A DNA stretch of 64,000 bases from Catenulispora sp. EB89 (GTDB taxonomy: Bacteria; Actinomycetota; Actinomycetes; Streptomycetales; Catenulisporaceae), in contig NZ_JBGCCU010000001.1 of NCBI RefSeq assembly GCF_041261445.1, forward strand, positions 434,001 to 498,000, written 5' to 3'. A model generated the notes under the pieces. The model was given only the letters and a program-made list of their open reading frames with translations. It had not been told where the DNA came from and did no database searches. This document shows, piece by piece, positions 38,664 through 46,907 of this stretch (position 1 is its first letter; each line of letters opens with the position of its first letter). The position numbers and the translations under genes are program-made.

Positions 38664-39869
38664 CTACAGCGGCACGCGCCAGGTCACGCGGGTCCCCTGG
38701 TCGCCGTCGCCGGGCCCGGCGTGGAAGCTGCCGCCGAGCTCGCGGGCCCGGGCGGCCAGGTTCGACAGGCCCTGCCGGGCGGTGCGCGGGTTGGGGCGCC
38801 AGCGCGGCATCGGGCGGCCGCCGTCGTCGAGGACGTCGAGGGTCAGCGTGGTCGCCGGTCCCGTCTCCACCGTCACCACCACCTCGACCCGGGTCGCGCC
38901 GGCGTGTTTGGCCGCGTTGGCCAGGGTTTCGCGGACCGCGGCCACCAGGTGCGCGCCGGTGTCGCCGCCGACCAGGGAGTCCAGCGGGCCGGTGAAGCGG
39001 ACCGAGGGCTCGAAGCCGAGGACGCGGGCCGCGCGGGAGGCCTCGCGCAGCACCCGGGCCCGGGTCGACGTGGCCTCCTGGTCGGCGGTGAGCTGGAGGT
39101 CAAAGATCGTCGTGCGTATCTCGGCGATCGCGGCGTCCAGTTCGTCGATGACGCCGTCCAGCCGCTCGGTGGCGGACGGCAGGTCCGGCCCGGGGGTGCT
39201 GAGGCGGCGGCTCAGGGTCTGCAGGGACAGGCCGGCGGCGAAGATCCGCTGGATGGTGAGGTCGTGCAGGTCCCGGGCGATGCGCTCGCGGTCGGCGTAG
39301 ACGGCCAGCCGGTCCTCGGCGGCGCGGGCCTCGGTCAGGGCCAGCGCGAGTCCGGCCTGGTGCGCGAAGGCGGTGGCCAGGCGGGCGTCCTCGTCGTCGA
39401 AGGTGCGGCTTCCGGGTGCGTTGGCCAGGACCAGCGTGCCGATCGGCCGGTCGTCGCGTTGGGCCAGGGCGGCGTAGACGATGGCGCCGAAGGCCCGGTA
39501 GGGCGGCGCCAGTTCTTCGCGGTGCGCGTCGTCCGCCTCCATCGCGAACGCCCGGCCGGTGATCGCCACCTTCACCGACCGCCGGTACGGCTCCACGGCC
39601 GCGCCGCGTACCTTGTCGGCGGCCAGTCCGGTGGCCACGTCGATGCGCCAACTGCCGTCCTCGTGCTGGAGCAGCAGCGAGCAGTGGTCGGCGCCGGACG
39701 CCTCCCGGGCCCGCTCCGCGACCAGGGTGAGGACCTCGTGCGGGTCCTCGGCGATCAGCATCAGGGTGATGACGTCCGAGGCCGCCGAAAGCCAGGACTC
39801 GCGGCGGCGGGAGGCGGCCAGCGCGTCCTGCAGGTCGGCTATTGCGGGCGATTCACGCGATTCGGACAT
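38664..39869 (-). CDS. GAF-domain sensor histidine kinase (NarL/DevS type)
   Basis: This 401-aa soluble kinase has a GAF domain (residues about 30-185) and a HisKA_3 dimerisation box RERIARDLHDLTIQRIF with phosphoacceptor H202. The ATPase has LANAAKHAGATRVEV and GLSNLAARARELGGSF. No membrane helix is seen. It belongs to the DevS/NarX-like group and lacks an adjacent response regulator, so it is an orphan kinase or pairs with a distant partner. Confidence 0.87.
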   Translation of the reverse strand: MSESRESPAIADLQDALAASRRRESWLSAASDVITLMLIAEDPHEVLTLVAERAREASGADHCSLLLQHEDGSWRIDVATGLAADKVRGAAVEPYRRSVKVAITGRAFAMEADDAHREELAPPYRAFGAIVYAALAQRDDRPIGTLVLANAPGSRTFDDEDARLATAFAHQAGLALALTEARAAEDRLAVYADRERIARDLHDLTIQRIFAAGLSLQTLSRRLSTPGPDLPSATERLDGVIDELDAAIAEIRTTIFDLQLTADQEATSTRARVLREASRAARVLGFEPSVRFTGPLDSLVGGDTGAHLVAAVRETLANAAKHAGATRVEVVVTVETGPATTLTLDVLDDGGRPMPRWRPNPRTARQGLSNLAARARELGGSFHAGPGDGDQGTRVTWRVPL

Positions 39870-39989
39870 CGATCCGAGTCTAGGCCGAAGGCTGCGGGAC
39901 GGCGCTTTGTGCGGTGGCGGCGGTGCTGGTGCCCGCCGCCTGCCGCTGTCTATAGCTGCCTGCTATTGCTTTCTGTCGCCTGCTCCCGG

Positions 39990-41060
39990 CTAGTCCCGGA
40001 ACTCGGCCGCGACCCGCAGCAGGATGTCGTTCGCCTCGACCTCGCCGATGGTGACCCGCGCGCCCTCGCCGGCGAACGGCCGCACCACGATGCCGGAGAC
40101 CTCGGCCTTCGCGGCGAACTCCATGGTGCGCTCGCCGAGCCGGAGCCAGATGAAGTTGGCCTGGCTCTCCGGCACGGTCCAGCCCTGCTCGCGCAGCGCC
40201 CCGATGACCCGCGTGCGCTCCTGGACCAGCGCCTCGCAGCGCTCCAGCAGCTGCTTCTCGGCCCGCAGCGACTCGATCGCGGCGACCTGCGCCAGGCTGT
40301 TCACGCCGAACGGCACGGCGGTCTGGCGCAGCGCGGCGGCCACCGGCTCGTGCGCGATCGCGAAGCCGACGCGCAGCCCGGCCAGGCCGTAGGCCTTGGA
40401 GAAGGTGCGCAGGACCGCGACGTTCGGGCGGTCGCGGTAGATGTCCACGCCGTCCGGGATGCTGTCGTCCCGCACGAACTCCCGGTACGCCTCGTCGATC
40501 ACCACCAGGATGTCGCTCGGCACCCGGTCCAGGAACCGCACCAGGTCGTCCTCGGAGATCGCGGCGCCGGTCGGGTTGTTCGGGTTGCACACGAAGATCA
40601 GGCGCGTGCGGTCGGTCACCGCGGCGGCCATCGCGTCCAGGTCGTGGTGTTCGCCCGGGGTCAGCGGCACCCGCACCGAGGTGGCGCCGGAGATCTGGGT
40701 GATGATCGGGTACGCCTCGAAGGAGCGCCAGGCGTAGATCACCTCGTCCCCCGGACCCGAGGTGGCCTGCAGCAGCTGCTGCGCCACGCCGACCGAGCCG
40801 GTCCCGGTCGCCACGTGCTCCACCGGCACGCCGAAGCGCTCGGCGATCTCCGCGCTCAGCGCCGACACGCCCATGTCCGGGTAGCGGTTGAAGCTCTCCG
40901 CGGACTTCTGCACCGCCTCCAACACGCCCGGCAGCGGCGGGTAAGGGTTCTCATTCGAGGAAAGCTTGAAGGCGGAGGCGTCGGGGTTCTTTCCCGCCTT
41001 GTAGGTGGGGATGCCGCGCAATGCTTCACGGAGCTTCGGGGTCTGGACGTCGTCGGCCAC
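39990..41060 (-). CDS. hisC: histidinol-phosphate/aromatic aminotransferase
   Basis: This 356-aa fold-type I PLP transaminase has the PLP lysine K222 in [14 protein letters not shown], the cofactor aspartate in [10 protein letters not shown] and the Asn in [11 protein letters not shown]. The type matches HisC/aromatic aminotransferases (Pat). No other his genes are nearby, so it may be the aromatic-amino-acid enzyme rather than the biosynthetic HisC. The ATG follows GAAGGAGA. Confidence 0.83.
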   Translation of the reverse strand: MADDVQTPKLREALRGIPTYKAGKNPDASAFKLSSNENPYPPLPGVLEAVQKSAESFNRYPDMGVSALSAEIAERFGVPVEHVATGTGSVGVAQQLLQATSGPGDEVIYAWRSFEAYPIITQISGATSVRVPLTPGEHHDLDAMAAAVTDRTRLIFVCNPNNPTGAAISEDDLVRFLDRVPSDILVVIDEAYREFVRDDSIPDGVDIYRDRPNVAVLRTFSKAYGLAGLRVGFAIAHEPVAAALRQTAVPFGVNSLAQVAAIESLRAEKQLLERCEALVQERTRVIGALREQGWTVPESQANFIWLRLGERTMEFAAKAEVSGIVVRPFAGEGARVTIGEVEANDILLRVAAEFRD

Positions 41061-41144
41061 GGCTGGAATCTCCTTCTCGGGTGTGATCTCAGATTAACCG
41101 CCCCGAGACTTTTCGCCGACCGCCCCGAGCGGGACAAATCAAGT

Positions 41145-42266
41145 GTGACCCTCAACGGATTTGCCTACGGAGAGTTGTCATTCGGAGCGGACGGTCAAGT
41201 GGCCGATCCCCTACAGCGAGGAGTCGCCCCGGAGGCGGCCCTCGGCGCGGACGTGACGGACCTGCTCGTGCTCTCGCACGGCTGGCTGGACGACCCGTTG
41301 CGCGCGCAGGACCTCTACACCGGCCTCACCGCGGCCATGGCGCAGGTCGGCGGGGCCCCGCCGGGACTGGCCGTGCTCGGGATCCTGTGGCCGTCCAAGC
41401 GATTCGACGCGGCGCCGGACGCCGAGGCGGCCGCGGCGGCCGTGAACGATCCGACCGGCCGGACCGCGGCGTCGTTCGTCACCCGGGTCCGGGACCGGGT
41501 GAGCGCCAGCATCGTCGGCCTGCCGGACGCGGCGGAGTACGCCAACCCCGGCGACCACCAGGCCGCGTTCTTCGGCCTGGACCCCGGGGCGCTGCTGGAG
41601 AAGTTCGGGCCGCTGGAGGACGGGATCTCCGCGGTGATGAACCTGTCGACCTACTACGAGATGAAGGCGCGGTCCGGTGCCGTCGGCAGGGGGCTGGTGC
41701 CGGTGCTGGCGGCGGTGCGCGCGGCGCGGCCGCAGGTGCGGCTGCACCTGGCGGGGCACAGCTTCGGGGCGCGGGTGATGGCCTCGGCGCTGGCGAACTG
41801 CGAGCCGTTCCCGGTGTCGTCGGCGATGCTGATCCAGGGGGCGTTCTCGCAGTTCGGGTTCGCCAAGCAGTGGGACGGCGTGCACGACGGGTTGTTCCGG
41901 CCGGGGTTGTTCGGCGGGCGGCTGCAGGGGCCGGTGGTCGTGACGTACTCGCACCACGACAACATGGTCGGGATCGCATACGAGCTGGCTTCGCGGATGG
42001 CCGGGGACGAGCCGGACACCACCGGGATGGTGCGCGACAGCGACGTGCGGGACGAGTTCGGGGCGATCGGGCGGCATGGGGCGCTGTCGACGCCGGAGTC
42101 GTGTTGGAGCGCGATGCTGCCGGCGGACGGGCCGGGGTACGCGTTTCCGGCGGGGGCGATCAGCAACTTGGATTCGAGTGCGTATGTCTCGAGCCATTAC
42201 CGGGTGCTGGGGCCCGAGGTCGGGAAGGCGATGGTCGCGGCGATCACCGCAGGTGAGGCGGGTTGA
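41145..42266 (+). CDS. alpha/beta hydrolase-like protein of unknown substrate
   Basis: This 373-aa protein starts with GTG at 41145 with only a weak purine stretch upstream. It has a LLVLSHGW oxyanion strand, a nucleophile elbow LHLAGHSFGARV and later histidine-containing loops (TYSHHDNMVG). About 130 residues lie between the first strand and the elbow. No signal peptide is seen. I do not recognise a specific family. Confidence 0.68.
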   Translation: MTLNGFAYGELSFGADGQVADPLQRGVAPEAALGADVTDLLVLSHGWLDDPLRAQDLYTGLTAAMAQVGGAPPGLAVLGILWPSKRFDAAPDAEAAAAAVNDPTGRTAASFVTRVRDRVSASIVGLPDAAEYANPGDHQAAFFGLDPGALLEKFGPLEDGISAVMNLSTYYEMKARSGAVGRGLVPVLAAVRAARPQVRLHLAGHSFGARVMASALANCEPFPVSSAMLIQGAFSQFGFAKQWDGVHDGLFRPGLFGGRLQGPVVVTYSHHDNMVGIAYELASRMAGDEPDTTGMVRDSDVRDEFGAIGRHGALSTPESCWSAMLPADGPGYAFPAGAISNLDSSAYVSSHYRVLGPEVGKAMVAAITAGEAG

Positions 42267-42277
42267 TTTAGGGCCGC

Positions 42278-42317
42278 GTGACGGATCCGGCCGGCCCTCA
42301 TGGCCGGATTCGTCACT
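42278..42317. terminator. hairpin terminator after the hydrolase
   Basis: GTGACGGATCCGGCC (42278-42292) pairs with GGCCGGATTCGTCAC (42303-42317) with one mismatch and a 10-base loop, 11 bases after the hydrolase stop. There is no T-run. It separates the hydrolase from the GlxA-like gene and may alternatively be an operator. Confidence 0.65.
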
Positions 42318-42379
42318 CACGTGTCATTGCGGACTTCGCCTGCGGCGGCGACGCTCTCACTGTGTTGGACAGAAAAGCT

Positions 42380-43360
42380 GTGAGCCGCCGCGTGGTGTTC
42401 CTGGTCTTTCCGCGGTTCCAGCTGCTTGATCTCAGCGGGCCGCTGGAGGTCTTCTCGCAGGCTGATCGGTTGTTTCCGTTGGACGGCGACCATCGGTACC
42501 GGTACCGGACCGAGGTCGTGGCCGCGTCGGCTGAGCCCGTGGTCGCGTCCGACGGCTTGGCTGTTGTGCCGCATGGCACCTTGGCCTCGGCCACCTCGTC
42601 GCCGATCGACACGCTGGTGGTCGTCGGCGGGATGGGGGTCCGCGATGCTTGCGATTCTCCGGAGTACGTCGAGTGGGTTCGGGCTGCGGCCGGTCGGGCC
42701 CGGCGGGTGACGTCGGTGTGTTCCGGGGCTTTTCTGCTGGCCGCGGCGGGGCTGTTGGACGGCCGGCGTGCCGTGACGCACTGGCAGTCGTGCGACGATC
42801 TGGCCGCTCGGTTCCCGCAGGTTCGGGTCGAGGCGGACCCGATTTTCGTGCGCGACGACCCGATCTGGACGTCGGCCGGGGTCACGGCCGGTGTGGACCT
42901 CGCACTGGCACTCGTCGAGGACGACCACGGTGCGGAGATGGCGCGGGCCATCGCCAAGCAGCTGGTGGTGTTCGTGCAGCGGCCCGGCGGGCAGGCGCAG
43001 TTCAGCACGCAGCTGGCGGCGCAGCGTCCGGGGCGTGACGCGCTGCGCGAGGCGCAGACGTGGATCGCGGACCACCTCGACGCGGACCTGAGCCTGCCGG
43101 CACTGGCGCGGCGTGCGGCCTTGAGCGAGCGGCACTTCTCGCGGGTGTTCCGGGCCGAGACCGGGATGACGGTCGCGGCGTACGTCGAGGCCGCGCGGAT
43201 CGAGGCGGCGCGCCGGCTGCTGGAGAGCACGCACGACGGGCTCGACCGCATCGCGCGCACCTGCGGCTTCGGCACGGTCGAGACCATGCACCGCACCTTC
43301 AACCGCACGATCCGGGTGACGCCCGGCGAATACCGGCGGCATTTCAGCTCCCGCACGTAG
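42380..43360 (+). CDS. GlxA-family regulator: DJ-1/PfpI-like domain plus AraC helix-turn-helix
   Basis: This protein is about 326 aa. The N-terminal DJ-1/PfpI-like domain has FLVFPRFQLLDLSGPLEVF and the nucleophile-elbow cysteine in TSVCSGAFLLAAAG. The C-terminal AraC-type domain has two helix-turn-helix units (LARRAALSERHFSRVFRAET and IARTCGFGTVETMHRTFNR). The start is uncertain; I prefer the GTG at 42380 giving VSRRVVFL, as in other GlxA proteins. Longer starts at 42362 or inside the hairpin at 42278 are less likely. It probably controls the neighbouring PfpI gene. Confidence 0.85.
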   Translation: MSRRVVFLVFPRFQLLDLSGPLEVFSQADRLFPLDGDHRYRYRTEVVAASAEPVVASDGLAVVPHGTLASATSSPIDTLVVVGGMGVRDACDSPEYVEWVRAAAGRARRVTSVCSGAFLLAAAGLLDGRRAVTHWQSCDDLAARFPQVRVEADPIFVRDDPIWTSAGVTAGVDLALALVEDDHGAEMARAIAKQLVVFVQRPGGQAQFSTQLAAQRPGRDALREAQTWIADHLDADLSLPALARRAALSERHFSRVFRAETGMTVAAYVEAARIEAARRLLESTHDGLDRIARTCGFGTVETMHRTFNRTIRVTPGEYRRHFSSRT

Positions 43361-43399
43361 ACCAAGTAGTCATCGGCAAGAACCACCAAGGAGTCGACC

Positions 43400-44041
43400 A
43401 TGGCCCGTCTCGCCATCCCCCTGTTCCCCGGCTTCATGCCCCTGGACCTCGTCGGCCCGTACGACGTCCTCCGCTTCCTGCCGGACACCGAGGTCGTGTT
43501 CGTGGCGACCGAACCGGGCCCGGTCCGCGGCGCCGACGGCGGCTTCGCCCTCGAAGCCCAAGCCACCCCCGAAGACATCACCTCCTGCGACATCCTCCTG
43601 GTCCCCGGCGGCCGCGGCACCCGCGACCACGAAGCCCGCAAGCCCCTGACCGACTGGATCGCCCGCATGCACGAAACCACCACCTGGACCACCTCGGTCT
43701 GCACCGGCAGCCTCCTCCTCGGCGCGGCAGGCATCCTCACCGACCTCGACGCCACCACACACTGGAACGCCATCCCCGAGCTAGAGGCCTTCGGCGCCCA
43801 CTACACACCCGACCGCGTGGTCCGCCGCGGCAAAGTGGTCACAGCAGCAGGAGTCTCCTCCGGCATCGACATGGCCCTCACCCTCGCCGGCCTGATCGAA
43901 GGCGACGAATTCGCCCAGGCGATCCAACTGTGGATCGAGTACGACCCCCAGCCCCCGCACGACACAGGCTCAGTCGCAAAGGCCGGCGCGGAGCTGGTGG
44001 CGCGGGCGCCGGGCCTGATCGCGGGCGCTCGGCGGGGGTAA
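43400..44041 (+). CDS. stand-alone DJ-1/PfpI-family protein
   Basis: This 213-aa protein is a single glutamine amidotransferase-like DJ-1/PfpI domain with IPLFPGFMPLDLVGPYDVL and nucleophile-elbow cysteine in TSVCTGSLLLGAAG. The ATG at 43400 follows AAGGAG. It looks like the sensor half of GlxA-type regulators without the DNA-binding part, and follows such a regulator by 39 bases in the same direction. It may be an isonitrile hydratase-like or protective enzyme; the function is uncertain. Confidence 0.84.
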   Translation: MARLAIPLFPGFMPLDLVGPYDVLRFLPDTEVVFVATEPGPVRGADGGFALEAQATPEDITSCDILLVPGGRGTRDHEARKPLTDWIARMHETTTWTTSVCTGSLLLGAAGILTDLDATTHWNAIPELEAFGAHYTPDRVVRRGKVVTAAGVSSGIDMALTLAGLIEGDEFAQAIQLWIEYDPQPPHDTGSVAKAGAELVARAPGLIAGARRG

Positions 44042-44365
44042 GCGGCACGCGCCGCGGGATTGCCCTGGGCTTGGGGCTGCACTGAGTTCGGGCGCGCGCC
44101 GGCGAGGGCGAGATCGGCTGAGTCGCCGAGCGAGCTGGATAGGCGCTGGCTGGTCGGTCGGTGGCTGGCAGATTTCGAGGCGCGCGCTGCTTGTTCGGCC
44201 GCGCGGGTCGGGCGGCGGCAGAATCCGAGGCGCGCTGCTCCTCTGGCCCGGTGCGCATGCTGCCGAGATGACCGGTCCGAAGCCCGCCAGCGCCGCCACC
44301 GCGCGCGGCGCAAGATCGAGGAGTGGTTGCGATTTCAACCACTTCATCGATCTCAAGGAGTCCGT
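44042..44365. promoter_or_regulatory. 324-base intergenic region with MarR/TetR-like operator before the SDR gene
   Basis: I see no convincing gene in the GC-rich first 280 bases. At 44322-44343, AGTGGTTG and CAACCACT are a perfect inverted repeat around CGATTT, 23 bases before the SDR start. This shape fits MarR- or TetR-type operators found before SDR genes. The regulator is not encoded adjacent to it. Confidence 0.5.
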
Positions 44366-45169
44366 ATGGACCTCGCGTTGCGTGGCCGCGTCGCTGTCGT
44401 CACCGGTGGCAGCAAGGGTATCGGCCTTGCCGTTGTTCGAACTCTGCTGGAGGAGGGCGCTTTCGTCGTTGCCGCCTCTCGCTCGGGCTCGGCGGGGCTT
44501 GCGGAGCTTGCCGGGCCGAATCTGCTGCATGTCGCCGGTGACCTGATGGATACGGCCTTTGCGGCGGAGCTTGTGGAGCGCGCTGTTGGGGCCTTCGGTG
44601 GGCTCGACATCCTCGTCAACAATGCCGGTGGGCCGCCGCCTGGTGTCGTGTTGCCGCGTGGGCCGTTCCTGGGTGGGAGCGACACTGATTGGCAGGCCGT
44701 CTTCGAGTTCAACCTGTTCGCGGTCATGCGGTTGACGCGGGTGGCGCTGCCGCATCTGGTCGGGCGCGGGGGCACGGTCGTCAATGTCTCGTCGAGTCTG
44801 GCGCGGCAGCCGGGGACCAACAACTACGAGTACGCCGCCGCCAAGGCCGCGCTCAGTCATGTCTCCAAGGGCCTGTCTGAGGAGTTCGGGCCGCGGGGGG
44901 TGCGGGTCAACACCGTGTCGCCGGGGGTCACGCGGACCAACTGGTGGACCGACGAGGGCGGGGTCGCGGACATGTTCGCCGGGGCGATGGGTGTCGATCG
45001 GGACACGCTGCTCGACAAGACGTTGCCGGAGATGCTGCGGCTCAGTACCGGGCGGTTCGTGGAGCCGCAGGAGGTGGCCGATGCGATCGTGCTGTTGGCC
45101 TCGCCGCGGTCGGGGAGTACCAACGGCTCGGAGTTCGTCGTCGACGGGGGGATGCTCAAAGAGATCTGA
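44366..45169 (+). CDS. short-chain dehydrogenase/reductase
   Basis: This 267-aa classical SDR has the NAD(P)-binding TGGSKGIG at residues 14-21, a NNAG in ILVNNAGG, the active-site serine in VNVSSSLA, and the YxxxK motif as YAAAK in YEYAAAKAALSHV. The ATG at 44366 follows AAGGAG at 44355-44360. The upstream palindrome suggests dedicated control. It precedes the acyl-CoA carboxylase operon, which has its own promoter. The substrate is unknown. Confidence 0.87.
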   Translation: MDLALRGRVAVVTGGSKGIGLAVVRTLLEEGAFVVAASRSGSAGLAELAGPNLLHVAGDLMDTAFAAELVERAVGAFGGLDILVNNAGGPPPGVVLPRGPFLGGSDTDWQAVFEFNLFAVMRLTRVALPHLVGRGGTVVNVSSSLARQPGTNNYEYAAAKAALSHVSKGLSEEFGPRGVRVNTVSPGVTRTNWWTDEGGVADMFAGAMGVDRDTLLDKTLPEMLRLSTGRFVEPQEVADAIVLLASPRSGSTNGSEFVVDGGMLKEI

Positions 45170-45173
45170 TCGA

Positions 45174-45202
45174 TTGCGTGCCTGGCCGGGCCGGTTTAGG
45201 TT
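45174..45202 (+). promoter_or_regulatory. putative promoter of the acyl-CoA carboxylase operon
   Basis: TTGCGT (45174-45179) and TAGGTT (45197-45202) are 17 bases apart, 56 bases before the carboxylase beta-subunit start. This agrees with the actinobacterial housekeeping consensus. Confidence 0.5.
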
Positions 45203-45258
45203 ACCGACGAGTAGTGCCCGCACCCCGCACCGCACCGCACCACAACCCGGAGGCCGCC

Positions 45259-46851
45259 ATGCCAGTGCTCCGCTCCCAGCTGGACCTCGCCTCGGAGACG
45301 GCGCTGGCCGACCGCGAAGCGGTGCTGGCCGCACTGGCGCGCATCAGGGAGCTGCAGCACAAAGTCCTCGCCGGCGGCGGGGAGAAGTACGCCGAGCGCC
45401 ACCGCTCGCGCGGCAAGCTGCTCGTGCGCGAGCGCCTGGACCTCCTCCTCGACGAGGACGCGCCGTTCCTCGAACTGGCCGCGCTCGCCGGGACGCACGA
45501 TCCGGCCGAGACCGTCGGCGGGGTCTCCGGCATCGGCACCGTGGCCGGGGTCGAGTGCATGATCGGCGCCAACGATCCGACCGTGAAGGGCGGCGCGGTC
45601 GGGCCGTCGGGTGTCGCCAAGCAGCTGCGGATGCTGGAGATCGCCGAGCGGAACCGGCTCCCGCTGATCTCGCTGACCGAGTCCGCGGGCGCCGATCTGC
45701 CGCGGCAGGCGGACATCTTCGTGCCGGGCGGTGCCTCGTTCAAGGGCATCTCGCGGCTGTCGGCCGCCGGGATCCCGACGCTGTCCATCGTGTTCGGGTC
45801 CTCGACGGCCGGCGGCGCGTACGTGCCCGGCATGAGCGAGTTCACGGTCATGGTGAAGAACCAGGCCGCCGTCTACCTCGGCGGGCCGCCGCTGGTGAAG
45901 ATGGCGATCAACGAGGACACCGACGACGAGACGCTCGGCGGTGCCGACATGCACGCCCGCGTCTCCGGCCTCGCCGACTACCTCGCCCGCGACGAGCGCG
46001 ACGCCATCCGCATCGGCCGCCAGATCGTCGCCGATCTCCGGTGGCGCAAGGCTGGCCCGGGCCCCACCGAGCGCCCCGACGAGCCCCTCTACGCCGCCGA
46101 GGACCTGTTGGCGCTCGCCCCGATGGACCTGCGCCGCCCCGTGGAGGTGCGGGAGATCCTGGCCCGGGTGCTCGACGGCTCGCGCTTCTCCGAGTTCAAG
46201 CCGCTCTACGGCACCACGCTCGTCTGCGGCTGGGGCTCGATCCACGGCTATCCCGTCGGCATCCTCGCCAACAACGGCATCCTGTTCTCCGAGGAGGCCA
46301 ACAAGGGCGCGCACTTCATCCAGCTCGCCAACGCCCGCGAGGTCCCGCTGCTGTTCGTGCAGAACATCACCGGCTTCATGGTCGGCTCGCGCTACGAGCG
46401 CGGCGGCATCATCAAGGACGGCAGCAAGCTGATCAACGCCGTCTCCAACTCCGCCGTCCCGCACGTGACCCTGATGGTCGGCGCCTCCTACGGCGCCGGC
46501 AATTACGGCATGTCCGGCCGCGCCTACGACCCGCGCTTCGTCTTCACCTGGCCGAACCACCGCATCGCCGTGATGGGCGGCCGGGAGCTGGCCGGGGTGA
46601 TGTCGATCGTGCAGCGCCAGAAGGCCGAGAAGGCCGGGCAGCCGTACGACGAGGCCGCCGACGCGCAGACCCGCGAGTTCGTCGAGGCCATGGTCGACGG
46701 CCAGTCCGACGCCGTCTACGCCAGCGGCCGGCTCTGGGACGACGGCGTCATCGACCCGCGCCAGAGCCGGACCGTGCTGGGGCTCGCGCTGTCCGCGATC
46801 GACTCCGGACCGGTGGTCGGGACCCGCCAGTTCGCACCCTTCCGGATGTAG
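45259..46851 (+). CDS. acyl-CoA carboxylase beta subunit (carboxyltransferase)
   Basis: This 530-aa carboxyltransferase beta subunit transfers carboxyl from biotin to an acyl-CoA. Visible features are LTESAGADLPRQADIF (a typical MCC/GCC-like segment), VFGSSTAGGAYVPGMSE with the oxyanion-forming Gly-Gly-Ala, and MGGRELAGVMS near the C-terminus. The segment ANDPTVKGGA matches methylcrotonyl/geranyl-CoA carboxylases better than propionyl-CoA ones. The ATG follows CCGGAGG. It is paired with the biotinylated alpha subunit downstream. The exact acyl-CoA is uncertain. Confidence 0.87.
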   Translation: MPVLRSQLDLASETALADREAVLAALARIRELQHKVLAGGGEKYAERHRSRGKLLVRERLDLLLDEDAPFLELAALAGTHDPAETVGGVSGIGTVAGVECMIGANDPTVKGGAVGPSGVAKQLRMLEIAERNRLPLISLTESAGADLPRQADIFVPGGASFKGISRLSAAGIPTLSIVFGSSTAGGAYVPGMSEFTVMVKNQAAVYLGGPPLVKMAINEDTDDETLGGADMHARVSGLADYLARDERDAIRIGRQIVADLRWRKAGPGPTERPDEPLYAAEDLLALAPMDLRRPVEVREILARVLDGSRFSEFKPLYGTTLVCGWGSIHGYPVGILANNGILFSEEANKGAHFIQLANAREVPLLFVQNITGFMVGSRYERGGIIKDGSKLINAVSNSAVPHVTLMVGASYGAGNYGMSGRAYDPRFVFTWPNHRIAVMGGRELAGVMSIVQRQKAEKAGQPYDEAADAQTREFVEAMVDGQSDAVYASGRLWDDGVIDPRQSRTVLGLALSAIDSGPVVGTRQFAPFRM

Positions 46852-46907
46852 GGTGACGCGGCTCACAGCTCCATGAACGGCTGTCCGACCTGTGAGACAG
46901 TGACGCC

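Noticed and set aside
42278-42379. Longer N-terminus for the GlxA-like regulator
   Set aside because: It would begin inside a near-perfect hairpin and has no family-like sequence; the GTG at 42380 fits GlxA proteins.
44060-44365. N-terminal extension of the SDR gene
   Set aside because: The extension is compositionally odd, and AAGGAG directly precedes the ATG at 44366.
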